DNA of 64,000 bases, taken from NCBI GenBank assembly GCA_947627015.1, contig CANQUL010000002.1, forward strand, positions 1-64,000, written 5' to 3'. Below the pieces are notes generated by a model. The model searched no databases, was not told where the DNA came from, and saw only the letters and a program-made list of their open reading frames with translations. The position numbers were made by a program, and so were the translations under genes. Source of the DNA: an uncultured Clostridia bacterium (GTDB lineage Bacteria; Bacillota; Clostridia; Christensenellales; Borkfalkiaceae). Shown here piece by piece: positions 1 to 6,458 of this stretch. Numbering within the stretch: the first letter of the stretch is position 1; every line of letters starts with the position of its first letter.

Positions 1-170
1 AGCATGGGCTCCTCGGAGCATACGACCTGCGTGGTGCCGTAGAAATCGCGGATGACGGCAAAGAGAAGGCCGCCCTTGTCGCGCTTACTGTCGAGCCAGC
101 CCGCGAGACGGACTTTTTTCCCGACGTCGCTCTCTCTCAGCTCGCCTGCGTTGTGCGTTCTGTATTCCAT
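1..170 (-). CDS. aspS: Aspartyl-tRNA synthetase, N-terminal fragment
   Basis: Only the first 56 codons are in the window; the gene continues past base 1. The readable product starts [20 protein letters not shown] and continues with a [11 protein letters not shown] segment and a short strand ending in TQVVC. That is the OB-fold anticodon-binding domain at the N-terminus of bacterial AspRS, where family members read roughly RTH-CGELR and GWV-RRRD-GG. AspRS charges tRNA-Asp in the cytoplasm. The ATG at 170 follows GAGG by 8 nt and a consensus promoter lies at 197-225. The class II catalytic core is outside the window, so the assignment rests on the N-terminal domain alone. Asp versus Asp/Asn specificity cannot be judged. 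Confidence 0.85.
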   Translation of the reverse strand, partial: MEYRTHNAGELRESDVGKKVRLAGWLDSKRDKGGLLFAVIRDFYGTTQVVCSEEPM

Positions 171-196
171 AAACGTGCCTCGAACTTTTTTCTTTG

Positions 197-225
197 ATTA
201 TATTCCTTCCGGAAGAAAATGTCAA
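197..225 (-). promoter_or_regulatory. SigA-type promoter of aspS
   Basis: Read on the minus strand, TTGACA (220-225) and TATAAT (197-202) are separated by 17 bp, a full consensus match, 27 nt upstream of the aspS ATG. Confidence 0.85.
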
Positions 226-266
226 GTTTTCGTCGGGGCCTTGTGCGCATTTTTGCGGGAAGGCCG

Positions 267-292
267 CAAAAAAAGAGGACGGCTCCCCGTCC
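267..292 (-). terminator. Terminator of the RecD2-like gene
   Basis: On the minus strand a GGACGG/CCGTCC stem with a GGAG loop is followed by TCTTTTTTT, directly after the helicase stop codon. Confidence 0.75.
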
Positions 293-297
293 CCGCC

Positions 298-1563
298 TCA
301 GCGGACGATGACAAGTTTTTTCCGCGCCCGCGTGATGGCCGTATACAGCCATGCGGCGCCCTCTTCGAACCGTCTGCTCTCGTCAAAGACGACGACATAG
401 TCGTATTCCGAGCCCTGCGCCTTGTGACAGGTGACGGCATAGGCGAACTCGAAGCGGCAGATGGTGTCCTCGCGGCGGACTCTGCGGGTGCGGAGCATCT
501 CCGTATTGTCCTCATGAACGAGGACGCCGCCCTCGAGCAGACAGGCCTTTTCGCCGTACCCGTGGAAGTATTTGCCCTCCGTAAAGACGCCCGCATCGAC
601 GGGAAGGTCATAGACCGTCTCCTCGGCATAGTCGGCACGGAAGTCGAGCTGGAAGAGCCCGTCCTCCTGCGGCCGCACGTTGTAGCATACGCCCACCGTG
701 CCGTTGACGAGGTGAAAGTCGCCCTTCTTGTCGAGGGACTTGGACCAGTCGTTGAGGGTGCATACGAGCTTTTCCCCGTCCGTGGGGAGGAGCGCGTCCT
801 CGGGGATGCCCTTGAGCGAGCGGATCTCGCGGTTGAGGCGCATGCGGGTGCGGTTGGTGCCCACGATGACCTGATCGGCCTCTGTGAGAAGGCGCCTGCG
901 CATGTCCGCCGAGATGCGGCGTTCGGACACGACGGCCGCCGAATTTCCGTAGCTCCCATAGGCGAGCGTTCCGCCGCCCCGCACGATCTCCGCCATGCGG
1001 ATGATGGGGTTGTCATAGGCCTGCCGAACGATTTCCGTAAGAGTGATCGCGGGCATGGATAGGAGATTGTTGGTCCCTCCCACCGGAGGAAGCTGTGCGG
1101 GGTCGCCGCAGAGAAGGCACTTTACGCCATAGGAAAAGAGGTCCCGTATCACGTCGTCCGACACCATGGAAGTCTCGTCCACGACGATGAGCCGGATGTC
1201 CGCGGGCAGTTTCTCCCGCCGTACAAAGCGGAGAAACCGTTCGGAGATGACTTCGCCGTCCTCATTGACTTCGATGTCCTCCTCACGGATATAGATGAGG
1301 CTGTGAACGGTGGAGGCCGGCGTTCCGCTGCGGACGAGGACGGAGGCCGCCTTGCCCGTGGGTGCGACAAAGGCCGCGCTCTCGCCGGGGACAAGCCCCA
1401 GCCGACGGACGATATGGTCGACGAGGAAGGTCTTCCCCGTGCCCGCATAGCCGCACAGCACGAAGTATTGGTAGTTCATATGAAAGAACCACTCCTCGAT
1501 GAGAGCGGCGGCTTCCTCTTGGTCGGCGGTCAGCCGGATATTGCGCGCGGGGGTCGTTTCCAT
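298..1563 (-). CDS. RecD2-like superfamily 1B DNA helicase, short form
   Basis: 421-residue ATP-dependent helicase/exonuclease-like protein. Seen: Walker A GYAGTGKT near residue 40, a Walker B/DEAD-like segment IVVDETSM, and a C-terminal UvrD_C_2-type region with VTCHKAQGSEYDYV and AITRARKK (motifs V and VI). This is the AAA_30/RecD architecture without the long N-terminal domain of full RecD2 (about 740 residues). Such proteins act in DNA repair or recombination; the exact role here is unknown. I chose the ATG at 1563, not upstream codons, because a TATAAT box ends only 6 nt before it. There is no separate Shine-Dalgarno beyond GGGGG, so the transcript may be leaderless. The terminator follows at once, so the gene looks monocistronic. 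Confidence 0.8.
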   Translation of the reverse strand: METTPARNIRLTADQEEAAALIEEWFFHMNYQYFVLCGYAGTGKTFLVDHIVRRLGLVPGESAAFVAPTGKAASVLVRSGTPASTVHSLIYIREEDIEVNEDGEVISERFLRFVRREKLPADIRLIVVDETSMVSDDVIRDLFSYGVKCLLCGDPAQLPPVGGTNNLLSMPAITLTEIVRQAYDNPIIRMAEIVRGGGTLAYGSYGNSAAVVSERRISADMRRRLLTEADQVIVGTNRTRMRLNREIRSLKGIPEDALLPTDGEKLVCTLNDWSKSLDKKGDFHLVNGTVGVCYNVRPQEDGLFQLDFRADYAEETVYDLPVDAGVFTEGKYFHGYGEKACLLEGGVLVHEDNTEMLRTRRVRREDTICRFEFAYAVTCHKAQGSEYDYVVVFDESRRFEEGAAWLYTAITRARKKLVIVR

Positions 1564-1569
1564 GCCCCC

Positions 1570-1599
1570 ATTATAGCACAACCCCGTCCCGTTTGGCAA
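1570..1599 (-). promoter_or_regulatory. Promoter of the RecD2-like gene, -10 box adjacent to ATG
   Basis: Minus strand TTGCCA (1594-1599), 18 bp, then TGCTATAAT with extended -10 (TATAAT at 1570-1575). Only GGGGGC separates the -10 box from the ATG, so transcription would start at or next to the start codon. Confidence 0.7.
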
Positions 1600-1617
1600 G
1601 GATTTTGGCGGCGCGCC

Positions 1618-2022
1618 CTACATCCGGAATTCGGCATAGACATTTTTTCCGAGCACTTGGTCCTCGAACAGGATGGCGCCGTCCTCCATGCGGAAAGTCC
1701 GCGAGCCGCTTATCCCGCTCTGCACGGCGGTCAGAGTGAGTTCCCCGCGCTTGGGATCGACGGCGTACGTCCCCTCCCATTCGCCGCACCCGCCCTCTTT
1801 CGTCTCGTAGGAGAACGTAAAGCCGCCGCCGTAGTCGAGCTCGAGGCGCAGGAAGGAGAAGTCGTCGGTGCGGTTTTCGGCGCCGAACATCAGCCGGTCG
1901 CACGCGTAGACGCCCGTATAGGGCTTGGAGAGGTCCTCAAGCGAGCTCATCCGCGTGACGTCGCAGCCCGAAAAGGAGCATACGGACAGAAGGATGACAA
2001 AGACAAGCATAAACTTCCACAT
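1618..2022 (-). CDS. Small lipoprotein of unknown function
   Basis: 134 residues. The N-terminus MWKFMLVFVILLSVCSFSGC is a type II signal peptide with lipobox SFSGC, so the protein should be lipid-anchored on the outer face of the membrane with Cys20 acylated. The remainder, about 114 residues, reads as a beta-rich domain (GVYACDRLMFG, GGGFTFSYETKEG, GEWEGTYAVDPKRGELTL, RTFRMEDGAILFED). This alternation resembles small lipocalin-like lipid or ligand-binding lipoproteins, but I do not recognise the family. The start is taken at the Met directly preceding the hydrophobic core; longer upstream starts would add a charged, non-signal stretch. It is divergent from the phosphopantetheinyl transferase gene. 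Confidence 0.7.
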   Translation of the reverse strand: MWKFMLVFVILLSVCSFSGCDVTRMSSLEDLSKPYTGVYACDRLMFGAENRTDDFSFLRLELDYGGGFTFSYETKEGGCGEWEGTYAVDPKRGELTLTAVQSGISGSRTFRMEDGAILFEDQVLGKNVYAEFRM

Positions 2023-2066
2023 GCGGAGAGTATTTGCGTTTCGGGGGCGGATCATACGTCCGCGCG

Positions 2067-2095
2067 TTGACAAATCACGGAAAATGTGCTACACT
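2067..2095 (+). promoter_or_regulatory. Promoter of the phosphopantetheinyl transferase gene
   Basis: TTGACA (2067-2072), 17-bp spacer, TACACT (2090-2095). The ATG follows after only CTTTGC, with no Shine-Dalgarno, suggesting a leaderless transcript. Confidence 0.75.
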
Positions 2096-2101
2096 CTTTG
2101 C

Positions 2102-2599
2102 ATGACGATTTTCTATACAAGGGGACCGGCGGAGTCGGAAGCCTTCATCCGGACCGCCCTCCGTCTCTCGGGGATGCGCGTGCCCGCCGTCCTCTCCGTA
2201 AACGAACACGGCAAGCCCTACTGCGAAAACGGGGGCCCCTTTTTCAACCTGACGAACACGGACGGGCTCACCGCCGTCGCCGTCGGAGAGAGGGAAATGG
2301 GCATCGACGCCGAACGCGACCGCGAGCGCAGGGCAGACGCCGTAAAAAAACGGCTCGATCCCGAGGAACGGAACGAGTCGTTTCCGACCGTATGGACGGC
2401 CAAGGAGGCCTATGCGAAATTTCTCGGCGTGGGCGTGTTCTCCCTGCTGCCTTCGCTCCGCTTTCATCACGAAACGCTCTTCCGGGACGGGACGCCGCTC
2501 TCCGTCTTTCTCCGGCACATCTCCCTCGCGGGCTGTACGCTGTGCATATGCGCCGCCGAGCCCGAGAAGATCGCCTTCACCGAACTTTACACCTCATAG
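2102..2599 (+). CDS. 4'-phosphopantetheinyl transferase (Sfp/AcpT superfamily)
   Basis: 165-residue enzyme that transfers the 4'-phosphopantetheine arm of coenzyme A to a Ser of carrier proteins. The superfamily signature is visible in both halves: MGIDAERDRER (metal-binding Asp of the G-(I/V)-D motif, near residue 63) and WTAKEAYAKFLG (the W-x-x-KE-A-x-x-K motif, near residue 100). Length suits the compact Sfp-related group rather than the trimeric AcpS. No carrier protein gene is in the window, so the partner (fatty acid, peptide or polyketide ACP) is unknown. The gene has its own promoter with the -10 box 6 nt before the ATG. Its last 13 nt overlap the convergent UPF0173 gene. Confidence 0.82.
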   Translation: MTIFYTRGPAESEAFIRTALRLSGMRVPAVLSVNEHGKPYCENGGPFFNLTNTDGLTAVAVGEREMGIDAERDRERRADAVKKRLDPEERNESFPTVWTAKEAYAKFLGVGVFSLLPSLRFHHETLFRDGTPLSVFLRHISLAGCTLCICAAEPEKIAFTELYTS

Positions 2600-3360
2600 A
2601 AAACGCCTTCTTCGGGCACGATCGCACGCGCCCCGGGAAGGTGTTTTTGCAGGATGGGGGCGAATTTTTTGATGTTCATCGTATGCGTGAAGGGCGGGAA
2701 CGCGTCGTCGAAGTGATCGATGAGGACCCCCTTCGGCCGGAATACGTCGAGGAACCTGATCAGATAGCGGTGCATGCGCGAACGCCCCTGAAAGGGAAAC
2801 ACGAGGAGGTCGCAGTCCTTGGGATAGTCGACTTCTTCGAGGTAGCCGGCGGAGCCGAGCACCACGATGCGCTTTTCCCCGTCCGAGATCTCAAAGGCAT
2901 AGATGTCATCGTAGCAGCGGAAGTGATAGGCGTCGCGGATGAGCGAAATGCCAGCGCGGAAGCAGCCGAAATAGGTGCGGGGCGAGAATGCGACGCGGAG
3001 AATGGTCGCAAGGTCGAACACGCAGTGACGGCTCGCGTAGGTCTTTACGGTCAGATTTCCGATTTTTATCGTCTCATTCGCGGACATGGGTACCATGGAA
3101 TCGGTGGAGATATAATTTTTCTCCGCCTGTTTGAGTCCGTTGGGCGAGACATGGACGGGCACCCCTTCCATAAAGAAAGAGATGTCCTTGAAGTGATCGA
3201 AATGAGGATGGGTGATCAGGATGGCGTCCACATCCTTTCCGTCCTCCCGGTCAAAGGGAGGACGGTTCTTGGCATGTTCCTTGAGATAGGGATCGATCAA
3301 TATGCGGCTCTCCCCGCTTTCGACGAGAAGGGAGGCGGTGCCGTACCATTTTATTCTCAT
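2587..3360 (-). CDS. UPF0173 metal-dependent hydrolase (YtkL-like, metallo-beta-lactamase fold)
   Basis: 257 residues. The THPHFDHFKD segment near residue 52 is the H-x-H-x-D-H zinc motif of the metallo-beta-lactamase superfamily. MRIKWYGTAS followed by a conserved RILIDPY is the usual N-terminus of the UPF0173/YtkL group. Late motifs include SRHCVFD, SAGYLEEVDYPKDCDLLV and LIDHFDDAFPP. Substrate is unknown; these are cytoplasmic hydrolases. A GGAGAG Shine-Dalgarno precedes the ATG and a strong promoter with extended -10 lies at 3382-3410. The 3' end overlaps the phosphopantetheinyl transferase stop by 13 nt in convergent orientation, so the two transcripts must overlap. The Met-Ser of VPMSAN is encoded by a copy of the scattered CGGACATGGGTACC motif. 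Confidence 0.85.
   Translation of the reverse strand: MRIKWYGTASLLVESGESRILIDPYLKEHAKNRPPFDREDGKDVDAILITHPHFDHFKDISFFMEGVPVHVSPNGLKQAEKNYISTDSMVPMSANETIKIGNLTVKTYASRHCVFDLATILRVAFSPRTYFGCFRAGISLIRDAYHFRCYDDIYAFEISDGEKRIVVLGSAGYLEEVDYPKDCDLLVFPFQGRSRMHRYLIRFLDVFRPKGVLIDHFDDAFPPFTHTMNIKKFAPILQKHLPGARAIVPEEGVFYEV
3081..3094 (+). repeat. Scattered polar motif CGGACATGGGTACC, perfect copy
   Basis: Full match to the consensus described in the findings, lying antisense inside the UPF0173 gene. Confidence 0.7.
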
Positions 3361-3381
3361 ACGTACTCTCCAAACGGGACT

Positions 3382-3410
3382 ATTATAGCACAGTGCGGCA
3401 GATTAAGCAA
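3382..3410 (-). promoter_or_regulatory. Promoter of the UPF0173 hydrolase gene
   Basis: Minus strand TTGCTT (3405-3410), 17 bp, TATAAT (3382-3387) preceded by TGC (extended -10). Confidence 0.8.
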
Positions 3411-3481
3411 TCGTTTTTCCGCGCTTTCGCCGAATCGTCCCGTTTTGAGAGTTTTTCACGCCGTCGGACGCAAGGGGCCGC

Positions 3482-4729
3482 TTACTTCCCCTTGACCCGT
3501 GCGATGTCGATGTTGTCCTTCTTGCGGTCGGCGAGGGCCTTGACGGGATGGTCGGCGCCCTGCACGCGATAGTCCTGTCCCAGCCGCAGGATGGCCTTTT
3601 CGATGACGGTATGCGTGCCGACGGAATCGGGCCTGCCGTTGATCTTCGTGTTATAGCCGAAGTAGCGGAAGGTATCGGGCACCTTGTCGAGGGGTTCCCA
3701 GCCCTCTTCCACGCCCGTCAGGCGCACGCTCTTCAGCACGTCGCGGATATACTCCTTCTGCGGACGGAGCTTTAAGAGTTCGGGGAATTCGCCGCCCTCG
3801 GGAAGGACTTGCTGCCAGACCTTGCCCTCGTATGTGCGGAGAAGGTCGGCCGCCTCGTGAAGGTGCGCGACTTCTTCCTCGAAATGCTGCTCCCAGATGG
3901 CCTTGACGCGCTCGTCCGTCTCGTCCTCAAAGCAAGAATAGTAGAGGTAGCACTCGGTGTATTCGTTCATGAGAAGGCACTCCCACCACGACATGGTAGG
4001 GTCCTTTAAGCTCCCGTAGCCCGTGACGTGCTGTTCCTCGATCATGGCGATCTCGTTGTAGAGCTTGCGGCCGAGCGGCGAAGCATAGAGGTTGGCGACG
4101 TTCATATAAAAGTTCATCGTCTGCTGCTCGGCGCCCGTGATGATGTTGATGTTCAGCTTGGTTTTGAGATCGTTGAGGTAGCCGTTGATATAGAAGTTGA
4201 CGTCGTCGTGCGGATGGCGGTATTCGGCGACGGTGGGACGGCCGGGCATGATCTCGGTATAGGAGCCGACGAGCGCCTTGGGATCCCCTCCCTTTTCCAG
4301 CTCCATGAGGTCGGAATAGCGATACAGGTGGTCAAAATCCTCCAAAAGCGCAAAGTCGAGCTGCTTTTTGACATAGGAATTTTTCTCGCCGATCGCAAGG
4401 TTTGCGGTGAGGTCGACGGCGAGCTGTTCGTAGCCGATGGTGTGTTCGAGGATGCTCTCGTTCGCGGGTTTCAGACTTGCCACGCGCTTTTGCTGGATCT
4501 GCTCGCCGCGGCGCATGACGGCAAGGCGGCGCCTGACATCGTTGTTGGGGCACATGCGGGTGAAGGAGTTGGAGAGGCGTACGCTCTCGAACTCGGTGCC
4601 CGACATCAGAATGACGCGGGTGCGGGTGTAGGGGTCTACTTCGTTCTTGTCATAGGGCTTTACCAGCACCTTGTTCCAATTGGTAAAAACTTTGTCTGCC
4701 TTTTGCGGCTTTAATTCAAACGGATTCAT
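3482..4729 (-). CDS. Ferritin-like superfamily protein, 415 residues
   Basis: I do not recognise a named family, but the middle of the protein carries ferritin-like iron-ligand patterns: IAMIEEQHVTGYG (E-E-x-H), NEYTECYLYYSCFEDE, and WEQHFEEEVAHLHEAADLLR (E-E-x-x-H). A di-iron or metal-binding four-helix bundle is therefore likely. It is about 100 residues longer at the N-terminus than simple ferritin-like proteins; that part is rich in Arg and Glu with no membrane segment. The start is ATG at 4729, 5 nt after AGGAGG; upstream in-frame codons have no ribosome binding site and run into mtnN. A perfect 8-bp palindrome overlaps the presumed -35 region (4789-4805). Oxidative stress or metal storage is possible but inferred only from fold. 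Confidence 0.6.
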   Translation of the reverse strand: MNPFELKPQKADKVFTNWNKVLVKPYDKNEVDPYTRTRVILMSGTEFESVRLSNSFTRMCPNNDVRRRLAVMRRGEQIQQKRVASLKPANESILEHTIGYEQLAVDLTANLAIGEKNSYVKKQLDFALLEDFDHLYRYSDLMELEKGGDPKALVGSYTEIMPGRPTVAEYRHPHDDVNFYINGYLNDLKTKLNINIITGAEQQTMNFYMNVANLYASPLGRKLYNEIAMIEEQHVTGYGSLKDPTMSWWECLLMNEYTECYLYYSCFEDETDERVKAIWEQHFEEEVAHLHEAADLLRTYEGKVWQQVLPEGGEFPELLKLRPQKEYIRDVLKSVRLTGVEEGWEPLDKVPDTFRYFGYNTKINGRPDSVGTHTVIEKAILRLGQDYRVQGADHPVKALADRKKDNIDIARVKGK

Positions 4730-4769
4730 TTGAACCTCCTTTGGGGAAATTTTTGCCATTGCTCCGAAA

Positions 4770-4805
4770 GATATACCGCAGACGGACGACTTCTTTGAAA
4801 GAAGT
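4770..4805 (-). promoter_or_regulatory. Promoter and palindromic operator of the ferritin-like gene
   Basis: ACTTCTTTGAAAGAAGT (4789-4805) is a perfect inverted repeat with a single central base. It covers the position of the -35 hexamer (TCAAAG, 4793-4798), 17 bp from a -10-like TATATC (4770-4775). The layout suits a repressor site. The promoter hexamers themselves are weak. Confidence 0.5.
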
Positions 4806-4857
4806 GAAAAAATCGGCCGCCTGCTCCGCCGTGCGAGGGCCGCCGACATTTTTTTGC

Positions 4858-4886
4858 TTGCAAAGTGCGGAAGAATTTGATATAAT
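4858..4886 (+). promoter_or_regulatory. Promoter of mtnN
   Basis: TTGCAA (4858-4863), 17 bp, TATAAT (4881-4886), 72 nt before the mtnN ATG. Confidence 0.8.
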
Positions 4887-4958
4887 AGAAAAAACGGGCG
4901 GAAATGCACACGTTCCGCCGGAAAAATCCGCAAGAGTCTGCGGACCGAGGAGACAGCT

Positions 4959-5618
4959 ATGATAGGGATCGTTATTGCAATGGACAGCGAAGCCGAGGTG
5001 CTCATCGATCGGATGGAGACCGAAAACATGGGTACCATGTACGGAAAGACCTTTCGCGAAGGCAAAGTTTTCGGCAAGGATGCGGTCGTCGTCGTGTCGG
5101 GCGTCGGCAAGGTGAACGCCGCCGCGGGCACATGTGCCGCGATCTCGCGGGGCGCCGACGTCATCCTCAACTTCGGCGTGGCGGGCGGCCTGAAACCCGA
5201 AAATACGGCGGTCGGCGAGGTCTTTCTCATCGATAAAGCCGTGCAGTACGACGTCGACTGTTCGCAGCCCAACGGCACCGAGATCGGCACGCTCGACGGC
5301 GAGACGGAGAACTTCCTTCCCCTCTTCTGTCCGAAGGGGCTCGGCCTTCCCCGCCGTGCGCTCGGCACGGGAGACCGCTTCAATGATTCCCCCGACGACC
5401 ATGCCCTTCTGCTCCGTCTCGGATGCGACATCCGCGACATGGAGGGGGGCGCCGTCGCCGAGGTCTGCAAGTATGCGGGCGTCCCCTGCATCTCCGTCAA
5501 GGCCGTTTCCGACGTGTACGGCGCCGGCTCGACGACGGAACAGTTCCGCATGAACTTAAAACGCGCCATGCTCGAGCTCGCGGCCGAACTGCCCGAGATC
5601 ATTGCCGCGGCAGAATGA
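4959..5618 (+). CDS. mtnN: 5'-methylthioadenosine/S-adenosylhomocysteine nucleosidase
   Basis: 219 residues, the normal length for MTA/SAH nucleosidase (Pfs). It hydrolyses the glycosidic bond of methylthioadenosine and S-adenosylhomocysteine, feeding methionine salvage and removing an inhibitor of methylation. Visible motifs: MIGIVIAMDSEAE at the N-terminus (catalytic Glu region), VVVVSGVGKVNAAAGT, LNFGVAGGL, RALGTGDRF, and DMEGGAVAEVC with KAVSDVYG near residues 172-198 (the substrate-binding ME and catalytic SD pair). GAGGAG precedes the ATG by 5 nt. It is followed by ung after 69 bp with no terminator, so the two probably share the promoter at 4858. In the M-E-T-E-N-M-G-T-M stretch the DNA carries a near match to the scattered ACATGGGTACC motif. 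Confidence 0.93.
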   Translation: MIGIVIAMDSEAEVLIDRMETENMGTMYGKTFREGKVFGKDAVVVVSGVGKVNAAAGTCAAISRGADVILNFGVAGGLKPENTAVGEVFLIDKAVQYDVDCSQPNGTEIGTLDGETENFLPLFCPKGLGLPRRALGTGDRFNDSPDDHALLLRLGCDIRDMEGGAVAEVCKYAGVPCISVKAVSDVYGAGSTTEQFRMNLKRAMLELAAELPEIIAAAE

Positions 5619-5687
5619 ACGCATTTTTGCGACATGGGGTCCGAAAAACACGAAAATTTTCGACAGAACCGAATACGGAGGCGAAAT

Positions 5688-6356
5688 ATGATCGACTTGG
5701 GAGATTGGAACCGACCGCTCGCGCCCCTCTTCTCCGATGAGCGCTATCACAAGATCCGCGAATTTCTGAAATACGAATATTCGCACTACATCGTCTATCC
5801 CGATATGTACGACCTCTATAACTGTTTCCGCTACACGCCGTACGCAAGCGTCAAGGCGGTGCTTCTCGGGCAGGACCCCTATCACAACGAGGGACAGGCC
5901 CACGGACTCTGCTTTTCCGTGCCCGACGGCATACCCATGCCCCCGTCGCTCATCAACATGTTCAAAGAGTTGAAGGACGACTTGGGATTCGATCCGCCCC
6001 GCTCGGGGGATCTCACCAAGTGGGCGAAGGAGGGCGTGCTGCTCCTCAATACGGCACTCACGGTGCGCGAACATCAGGCCAACAGCCACAAGGACTGCGG
6101 GTGGAGCTGGTTCACGGATTCCGTCATCGAACTCTTATCGCGCGAAAAGGAGCACCTCGTGTTCCTCCTCTGGGGCAGCAATGCGCGCAAGAAGAAGGAT
6201 CTCATCGACCAAAAAAAGCACCTCGTCCTCGAGTGCCCGCACCCCTCTCCCCTCTCCGCCTATGCGGGATTCTTCGGATGCCGTCACTTTTCAAAGACCA
6301 ACGCGTACCTCACGGCAAACGGAATCGAGCCCATCGATTGGGACCTCAATCAATAA
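5688..6356 (+). CDS. ung: Uracil-DNA glycosylase, family 1
   Basis: 222 residues. It removes uracil from DNA to start base-excision repair. Seen: the water-activating motif GQDPYHNEGQAHGLCFSV near residue 62, LLLNTALTVR, LLWGSNARKK, and the leucine-loop motif HPSPLSAYAGFFGC near residue 188, where the His contacts uracil. These define family 1 UDG, and length and order are normal. The start ATG (5688) follows GGAGG by 8 nt; upstream Met codons lack a ribosome binding site. Probably cotranscribed with mtnN. Transcription ends at a strong bidirectional hairpin shared with clpC. Confidence 0.96.
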   Translation: MIDLGDWNRPLAPLFSDERYHKIREFLKYEYSHYIVYPDMYDLYNCFRYTPYASVKAVLLGQDPYHNEGQAHGLCFSVPDGIPMPPSLINMFKELKDDLGFDPPRSGDLTKWAKEGVLLLNTALTVREHQANSHKDCGWSWFTDSVIELLSREKEHLVFLLWGSNARKKKDLIDQKKHLVLECPHPSPLSAYAGFFGCRHFSKTNAYLTANGIEPIDWDLNQ

Positions 6357-6398
6357 AATGACCGAATCCGGGCATCCCATGCCCGAGGATGAGACGAC

Positions 6399-6442
6399 AA
6401 ACGGCCGCCCGCGGCGCAAATTTGCGCCGCGGGCGGCCGTTT
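6399..6442. terminator. Bidirectional terminator between ung and clpC
   Basis: A 44-bp perfect palindrome (22-bp arms beginning AAACGGCCGCCCGCGGCG). Convergent ung and clpC end on either side. A T-rich run follows on the plus side. Confidence 0.9.
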
Positions 6443-6458
6443 GTTTTGACCTTGTTTT

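Noticed and set aside
2086-3495. 469-codon plus-strand frame across the PPTase and UPF0173 genes
   Set aside because: It is out of frame with the PPTase and antisense to the hydrolase, both of which have clear motifs.
3482-5635. A 717-residue version of the ferritin-like protein
   Set aside because: The upstream 300 codons are antisense to mtnN with a biased, repetitive amino acid content; AGGAGG fixes the start at 4729.
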